A stretch of 11,879 nucleotides of DNA from JBHIEE01 sp046760445 (GTDB lineage: Bacteria; Acidobacteriota; Aminicenantia; JdFR-78). The stretch is taken from assembly GCA_046760445.1 (NCBI GenBank), contig JBHIEE010000091.1, forward strand, positions 1 to 11,879, written 5' to 3'. Of this stretch, positions 11,728-11,879 are shown one piece after another; the stretch's first letter is position 1; every line of letters starts with the position of its first letter. A program made the translations under genes and the position numbers. The notes below the pieces were generated by a model. That model did not search any database. It had not been told where the DNA came from and saw only the letters and a program-made list of their open reading frames with translations.

Positions 11728-11879
11728 TCACTCGCCCTCCTCCTCTTCCTTCAATTTCTCTTCCAGTCTCTTAATCTCCTTTTTTAGTTCAACCATTCTC
11801 AGTTCTCTGCCAACAGTCAGTCTCTGGAACTTTTCTAAGGTTTCTTTTTTTTCTTCGACTTCCTTTAATCTATCTTCAG
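11728..11879 (-). CDS. C-terminal tail of a probable sensor protein, cut by the window edge
   Basis: The minus strand is open from the right edge (first full codon at 11877) to TGA at 11730-11728, giving 49 residues that are almost entirely charged coiled coil. The segment LEKFQRLTVGRELRMVELKK closely resembles the linker helix found after membrane or HAMP sensing regions of Patescibacteria sensor kinases, where PAS or HisKA domains usually follow. Here the protein ends about 20 residues later (EEEEGE), so no kinase domain is attached at this end. It could be a stand-alone sensor that passes signals to the sensorless kinase, or another coiled-coil protein. Gene identity cannot be settled without the upstream sequence. 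It ends 123 nt before pilB. Confidence 0.7.
   Translation of the reverse strand, partial: EDRLKEVEEKKETLEKFQRLTVGRELRMVELKKEIKRLEEKLKEEEEGE

Overview
The window reads as a chromosomal piece of an AT-rich bacterium, most likely of the Candidate Phyla Radiation (Patescibacteria, Parcubacteria-like). This is inferred from protein style (major pilin with a NPARQFAQARNSQR-type segment, Lys/Glu/Ile-rich proteins, a stand-alone four-helix-bundle gene with flanking repeats) and from a pilus locus with no PilQ, PilN or PilO genes. No rRNA or other species marker is present. Every gene I can support is on the minus strand, so transcription runs from high to low coordinates.

Layout in transcription order. 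At 11879-11728 is the C-terminal tail of a truncated gene whose coiled-coil linker resembles that of sensor proteins. A promoter-like gap follows, then a type IV pilus operon of about 9 kb: pilB (extension ATPase), a histidine kinase with no sensor domain, a single-domain response regulator, pilC (platform), a four-helix-bundle gene inside a repeat cassette, four prepilins in the order fimT/gspH-pilV-pilW-pilX, and a long pilM-like gene. The gaps are mostly 0-25 nt, or the genes overlap, except where repeat elements sit. The major pilin gene (2607-2143) has its own promoter. It is followed by a probable 33-residue membrane peptide with a CTG start, then an intrinsic terminator.

The left 1.9 kb holds short monocistronic units: a 49-residue four-cysteine protein with a near-consensus promoter, strong ribosome binding site and terminator; a stand-alone Lrp/AsnC ligand-binding (RAM) domain with its own promoter and terminator; a V4R-like domain protein behind a second terminator or attenuator; and the first codons of a gene running off the left edge.

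Three things stand out. (1) Three intercistronic spacers of the pilin operon are filled, from stop codon to start codon, by fold-back elements. One (7105-7589) carries the four-helix-bundle gene. A second (5010-5142) is the same element with the gene missing between the two arms. The third (6473-6627) is unrelated in sequence but built the same way. (2) The pilM gene encodes a natural fusion: actin-like PilM, a PilN-type INLIP motif, a transmembrane helix, and a large extracytoplasmic domain. This would explain the missing pilN and pilO. (3) There are two small genes: the Cys4 protein and the CTG-start membrane peptide.

Working together, PilB powers PilC-based assembly of the major pilin on a tip complex of four minor prepilins. 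The PilM fusion would link the cytoplasmic motor to the cell surface, and the kinase/regulator pair may tune assembly. No retraction ATPase (PilT) or prepilin peptidase (PilD) is in the window.
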